From Bryobacterales bacterium (lineage in GTDB: Bacteria > Acidobacteriota > Terriglobia > Bryobacterales > Bryobacteraceae), in NCBI GenBank assembly GCA_003517725.1, contig DOZZ01000017.1, positions 1-15,607 on the forward strand: a stretch of DNA of 15,607 bases, in the 5' to 3' direction. A program made the position numbers and the translations under genes. The notes under the pieces are model-generated. The model had not been told where the DNA came from. It saw only the letters and a list, made by a program, of their open reading frames with translations, and made no database searches. Positions 12,484-15,607 of the stretch are shown in pieces. Within the stretch, counting starts at the first letter, position 1, and each line of letters starts with the position of its first letter.

Positions 12484-12792
12484 CTATTCTTCCGCGGCAA
12501 TTTTAAGCGCCTTCAGAAAGCGCTGGTCCTGCGGGGTGAAGCGCATGGCTCCGGTGCTGGAACTGGTGCTCGTGACCTCTTCGGCGTCTTCCTCGGAGTC
12601 GTTTTCCGACGCCGAGTCGACCTTCGATTCATCGCGCTTATTGAAGCCAATAGTGGCTTCCAGCACTAGAAACACATCGAATCCGGCTCGTTTGATCTCC
12701 CCGATCGCCTCGGCAATCCGGTCGGATTCCGAAAGTGAGTCGTTGATGGCGTTACCCAGGTCCTGCATCAGATTTTTCAGACTCTCTTCCAC
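12484..12792 (-). CDS. Small acidic protein of unknown function
   Basis: The protein has 102 residues from GTG 12792, with AAGGAAGG about 8 nt upstream on the minus strand. The N-terminal half (MEESLKNLMQDLGNAINDSLSESDRIAEAIGEIKRAGFDVFLVLEATIGF) is helical and ends in a hydrophobic beta-like strand. The middle (about 52-82) is a low-complexity acidic and serine-rich linker (DSASENDSEEDAEEVTSTSSS). A short helix closes it (TPQDQRFLKALKIAAEE). The composition suggests two small modules joined by a disordered tether. I recognise no family. It is convergent with the glycosyltransferase (10-nt gap). Codon bias and the clear start signal favour a real gene over the antisense frame. Confidence 0.72.
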   Translation of the reverse strand: MEESLKNLMQDLGNAINDSLSESDRIAEAIGEIKRAGFDVFLVLEATIGFNKRDESKVDSASENDSEEDAEEVTSTSSSTGAMRFTPQDQRFLKALKIAAEE

Positions 12793-12926
12793 GATGTGCC
12801 CCTTCCTTGCATAAGCATCTGCTTCAATTGATGCATTTCAGTTGCCAGTAGTTCCAGACTGGCTTCCTCCCTCGGTTTTAATTGGGACCATGGCGATAGT
12901 AAGTGACTCGATTTCAAACCGGAAAA

Positions 12927-12950
12927 CCGATGTTTCTATACATTCATCGG
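12927..12950. repeat. Inverted repeat in the promoter region of the membrane-protein/mutase operon
   Basis: CCGATG (12927-12932) and CATCGG (12945-12950) are perfect arms around 12 AT-rich bases, a dyad with about 18-bp centre spacing. It ends 46 bp upstream of the proposed -10 box. It could be an operator, though chance is possible for a 6-bp arm. Confidence 0.3.
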
Positions 12951-12993
12951 CGGAACGGCAGCGATGCTGTATCGGCCGGGTGGTGGGGTGGTC

Positions 12994-13002
12994 TGATAGC
13001 AT
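12994..13002 (+). promoter_or_regulatory. Extended -10 promoter of the membrane protein/mutase operon
   Basis: TG-a-TAGCAT ends 7 nt before GTG 13010, again suiting a leaderless message. It also argues that the gene begins at 13010 although the frame is open back to 12842. Confidence 0.4.
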
Positions 13003-13009
13003 AAAGGCA

Positions 13010-13288
13010 GTGTCCAAGCAGCACCTGGCGCGCCACGCGATACGGTTCGTCCGGCACGTGGTTCCCGCCACCATCAAACCGGCCCGAGTCCTTTGGAATG
13101 AGGTAATTGGCTTCATGTTTCTGGTGATAGCCGGGCTTTTCGCCCTGCAGGGGATCAGCGCTTGGCGGCAGTATCATGGAAAGCCGGGCGACTTGATCAA
13201 GCTGGTGATGATTGCAGTCTGCGTGGTGCTACTGGGTTCGTACGGTGTGTCATCCTTCCGGCGCGCCCGCCGTATTTCGCGCTCATGA
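13010..13288 (+). CDS. Small membrane protein with two helices, coupled to the mutase
   Basis: The protein has 92 residues from GTG 13010. A basic N-terminal part ([29 protein letters not shown]) is followed by two predicted transmembrane helices: about 32-50 ([19 protein letters not shown]) and 62-80 ([19 protein letters not shown]). It ends in a very basic tail ([11 protein letters not shown]), so both ends probably lie in the cytoplasm. The codons from 12842 to 13009 look non-coding and contain the promoter. Its stop overlaps the mutase start as ATGA, so the two are translated from one message by coupling. I know of no membrane partner of methylmalonyl-CoA mutase; the link may only be operon architecture. 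Confidence 0.72.
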   Translation: MSKQHLARHAIRFVRHVVPATIKPARVLWNEVIGFMFLVIAGLFALQGISAWRQYHGKPGDLIKLVMIAVCVVLLGSYGVSSFRRARRISRS

Positions 13289-14778
13289 GCGAACCGCTCG
13301 GCAAACCGGGCGAGTTCCCCTACACCCGCGGTGTCTACCCCGGCATGTACCGTGACCGCCTGTGGACGATGCGGCAGTACGCCGGCTTCGGCACCGCCGC
13401 CGAGAGCAACCGGCGCTACCACTACCTGATAGCCCAGGGGACCAGCGGTATTTCGGTGGCTTTCGACCTGCCGACCCAGATGGGCCTGGACTCGGATCAC
13501 CCGCTGGCGGCTGGCGAGGTGGGACGCGTGGGGGTCGCGATCGCCTCCCTGGCCGATATGGATGGGCTGTTTGAGGGCATCGCGCTCGACCGCGTCTCGA
13601 CGTCGATGACCATCAACTCGACGGCCGCGATCCTGCTGGCCTACTACGTGGCGGTGGCGCTGCGGCAGGGCGTGGACATTCGTAAGCTCAGCGGGACGAT
13701 ACAGAATGACATTCTGAAGGAATACATCGCTCGGGGTACCTACATCTATCCGCTGCGGCCGGCGATGCGCGTGATCACCGACATCTTCGCCTGGGCCGCC
13801 CAGGAGCTGCCGGAATGGAATACCATTTCGATCAGCGGTTATCACATCCGCGAGGCCGGATCCACGGCCGCGCAGGAAGTGGCCTTCACGCTGGCCAATG
13901 CGATTGCCTATATTGAGGCGGCGCGCCGGGCGGGACTGGCGGTGGACACATTCGCGCCGCGGCTCTCGTTCTTTTTCAACGCGCATAACGATTTTTTAGA
14001 GGAGATCGCCAAGTTCCGGGCGGCACGCCGGTTGTATGCCGTGATCATGCGCGACCGCTTCGGGGCGCGCGATCCGCGGTCCATGATGCTGCGCTTTCAT
14101 GCCCAGACCGCCGGGTCGACCCTGACGGCGCAGCAGGCCGACATCAACATCGTGCGCACGTCGATCCAGGCGCTGGCGGCGGTGCTGGGCGGGGCGCAGT
14201 CGCTGCATACCAACTCGCGGGATGAAGCGCTGTCACTGCCGACCGAAGAGTCCGCGCGCATTGCGCTGCGCACGCAGCAGATCATCGCGCACGAGACTGG
14301 CGTGATCAACACGGCCGACCCTGTCGGCGGCAGCGAGGTGATCGAGCGGCTTACGGACGGCATCGAGGCCGAGGCGCGGGGTTACCTGGACCGCATCGAC
14401 GCGATGGGAGGGGCGGTGGCGGCGGTGGAGTCTGGTTATATCCAGAAGGAGATTGAGAATTCGGCGTTTGCGGCGCAATTGGCGATTGAACGCGGCGAGC
14501 AGGTGGTGGTGGGAGTCAACCGGTTTCGACAGGAGCAGCAGGCCATTCCGACGTTCCGGCTGGATCCGGCTTTGGAGGCGGAACAGATTGAGCGGTTGCG
14601 CGAGGTGCGGGCTGGACGCAGTGCGGCGGGGTTAGCGGACGCTTTGCAGGAAGTGGAAAAGGCTGCCGCGGGTGAACGCAACCTGATGCCCGCGATCCTT
14701 GCGGCGGCGCAGGTTTACGCTACCATCGGTGAAATTTCGGACGCGCTGCGGAAGCAGTTTGGGGAATTTAAGGCTTAA
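13285..14778 (+). CDS. Methylmalonyl-CoA mutase, catalytic (large) subunit without B12-binding domain
   Basis: The protein has 497 residues from ATG 13285. It carries the acyl-CoA mutase TIM-barrel: [97 protein letters not shown] and [21 protein letters not shown]32, R150 and H187 have exactly the spacing of Y89, R207 and H244 in the Propionibacterium enzyme. Tyr plus Arg point to methylmalonyl-CoA rather than isobutyryl-CoA or 2-hydroxyisobutyryl-CoA as substrate. It interconverts succinyl-CoA and (R)-methylmalonyl-CoA in the propionate pathway. The cobalamin-binding domain is missing and must be a separate small subunit; none is in the window. The start overlaps the preceding stop by 4 bp. 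The end is a clean TAA before the terminator. Confidence 0.94.
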   Translation: MSEPLGKPGEFPYTRGVYPGMYRDRLWTMRQYAGFGTAAESNRRYHYLIAQGTSGISVAFDLPTQMGLDSDHPLAAGEVGRVGVAIASLADMDGLFEGIALDRVSTSMTINSTAAILLAYYVAVALRQGVDIRKLSGTIQNDILKEYIARGTYIYPLRPAMRVITDIFAWAAQELPEWNTISISGYHIREAGSTAAQEVAFTLANAIAYIEAARRAGLAVDTFAPRLSFFFNAHNDFLEEIAKFRAARRLYAVIMRDRFGARDPRSMMLRFHAQTAGSTLTAQQADINIVRTSIQALAAVLGGAQSLHTNSRDEALSLPTEESARIALRTQQIIAHETGVINTADPVGGSEVIERLTDGIEAEARGYLDRIDAMGGAVAAVESGYIQKEIENSAFAAQLAIERGEQVVVGVNRFRQEQQAIPTFRLDPALEAEQIERLREVRAGRSAAGLADALQEVEKAAAGERNLMPAILAAAQVYATIGEISDALRKQFGEFKA

Positions 14779-14843
14779 TCAGCTTGGGAGTTCAAAGCGT
14801 AGTTACTTAGCCGTTAGGTTTATGTGGTAACTGTTGGGTTCAG

Positions 14844-14876
14844 AAAAAGCCCTGGGGTTGAGACCGGGGCTTTTTT
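14844..14876. terminator. Bidirectional rho-independent terminator
   Basis: AAAAAGCCC-t-GG pairs with CC-g-GGGCTTTTTT around GTTGAGA-type loop bases. The T-tract (14871-14876) serves the mutase operon on plus. The A-tract (14844-14848) provides the T-tract for ftsH on minus. Confidence 0.9.
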
Positions 14877-14881
14877 CGCTT

Positions 14882-15607
14882 TTATGCGGGCGACGGGTTT
14901 TCGCCTTCCGATAGGCCTGGCACGCGCCGCCCGCCTTCGGGCCGGATCACCTGCTGCGTCGGCTCTTCTGTCGATGTCGCCGTCGGCGGCTGCGGCGGCA
15001 GATTCTTGCCGTCCAGAATCATCCGCACTTCCGCTCCGTCCAGAATTTCGCGCACCAGCAGCATCTCGGCCACGCGCACCAGCGCCGCCGAGTGCTCCTG
15101 GATAATCTGGGAGGCGCGGTCATAGCCCTTTTGCACCAGCTTCTTGACCTGCTCGTCGATGCGGATGGCGGTCTCTTCGCTGTAGTCGCGGTGCTGTGCA
15201 ATCTCGCGGCCCAGGAAAATCTGCTCTTCCTTCTTGCCGAAGCTCAGCGGACCCAGCTCGCTCATGCCCCACTCGCAGACCATCTTGCGCGCCAGCTCCG
15301 TGGCCCGCTCGATATCGTTGCCCGCCCCGGTGGTCATGTGCTTCATGTAGATCTCTTCGGCGATCCGGCCGGCCATCAGAATGGCCACCTGATCCTCCAG
15401 ATAATCTTTGCTGTAGCAGTGCTTGTCGTCGATCGGCAACTGCATCGTCACGCCCAGCGCCATGCCGCGCGGGATGATGGTGACCTTGTGCAGCGGGTCG
15501 GCGTGCGGCAACATGACGGCCACTACCGCGTGGCCCGCCTCGTGGTACGCCGTGTTGCGCTTCTCGTCTTCGCTGATGATCATCGATTTGCGCTCGGCGC
15601 CCATCAG
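14882..15607 (-). CDS. ftsH: ATP-dependent zinc metalloprotease FtsH, C-terminal part (5' partial)
   Basis: The frame runs off the right edge, leaving the last 241 residues. It opens with [17 protein letters not shown], the linker after the AAA+ module, and contains the M41 zinc site HEAGH (first two ligands and catalytic glutamate), [13 protein letters not shown], the GRIAEEIYM helix, and [25 protein letters not shown] with the third ligand aspartate. The rest is the helical peptidase domain ([23 protein letters not shown]) and a proline-rich variable tail ([16 protein letters not shown]) after residue about 200. FtsH is a membrane-anchored hexamer that degrades misfolded membrane proteins and regulators. 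The N-terminal membrane and ATPase parts lie beyond the window. Transcription ends at the shared terminator. Confidence 0.97.
   Translation of the reverse strand: MMGAERKSMIISEDEKRNTAYHEAGHAVVAVMLPHADPLHKVTIIPRGMALGVTMQLPIDDKHCYSKDYLEDQVAILMAGRIAEEIYMKHMTTGAGNDIERATELARKMVCEWGMSELGPLSFGKKEEQIFLGREIAQHRDYSEETAIRIDEQVKKLVQKGYDRASQIIQEHSAALVRVAEMLLVREILDGAEVRMILDGKNLPPQPPTATSTEEPTQQVIRPEGGRRVPGLSEGENPSPA

Noticed and set aside
13174..13986. 270-residue minus-strand frame opposite the mutase
   Set aside because: It is antisense to highly conserved mutase sequence; composition is shadow-like.

Overview
The window reads as a high-GC chromosomal segment of an acidobacterium, most likely of the Solibacter/Bryobacter type. 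The taxon is inferred from a ~1,030-residue Oar-like TonB-dependent receptor with an N-terminal carboxypeptidase-regulatory-like domain, the end of what looks like a GH79-type glycosidase, several small lineage-type proteins and GC-rich intergenic palindromes. There is no rRNA or other marker to confirm it. I see no tRNA, CRISPR array, transposase or phage gene.

Layout. 1-1250: tail of a glycoside hydrolase, two intergenic palindromes, two small proteins and a stand-alone response regulator. 1290-3310: rpsT, a small CPCC-motif protein, an esterase and a one-domain asparaginase, all rightward and tightly packed. 3322-4957: a leftward secreted peroxiredoxin, divergent from an MDR-family quinone oxidoreductase. 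5090-6012: an outer-membrane beta-barrel protein, a palindromic repeat, and a 42-residue exported peptide gene read leftward with a strong promoter and ribosome binding site. 6136-9240: the TonB-dependent receptor. 9483-12473: an RlpA lipoprotein, a PspF-like sigma-54 activator, a structured repeat cluster and a GT4 glycosyltransferase. 12484-14778: an acidic small protein, a two-helix membrane protein and the catalytic subunit of methylmalonyl-CoA mutase. 14844-15607: a shared terminator and the C-terminal protease half of FtsH.

Most notable: the peroxiredoxin frame (3322-3855, minus) contains one in-frame TGA, exactly at the peroxidatic cysteine of the PxxxTxxC motif. The frame is open on both sides. 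A SECIS-like hairpin starts 14 nt after the TGA, with an unpaired U on the 5' side and a GG-start apical loop, much like the E. coli fdhF element. I read it as a selenoprotein peroxiredoxin that routine gene calling would split in two or call a pseudogene. It has a signal peptide, so it would act outside the cytoplasm.

A second pattern is that several genes without a Shine-Dalgarno sequence have a TAnnnT-like -10 box 6-9 nt before the start codon, suggesting leaderless mRNAs. The peroxiredoxin, the barrel protein and the 42-residue peptide instead carry strong Shine-Dalgarno sequences. Several starts below were chosen on this basis.
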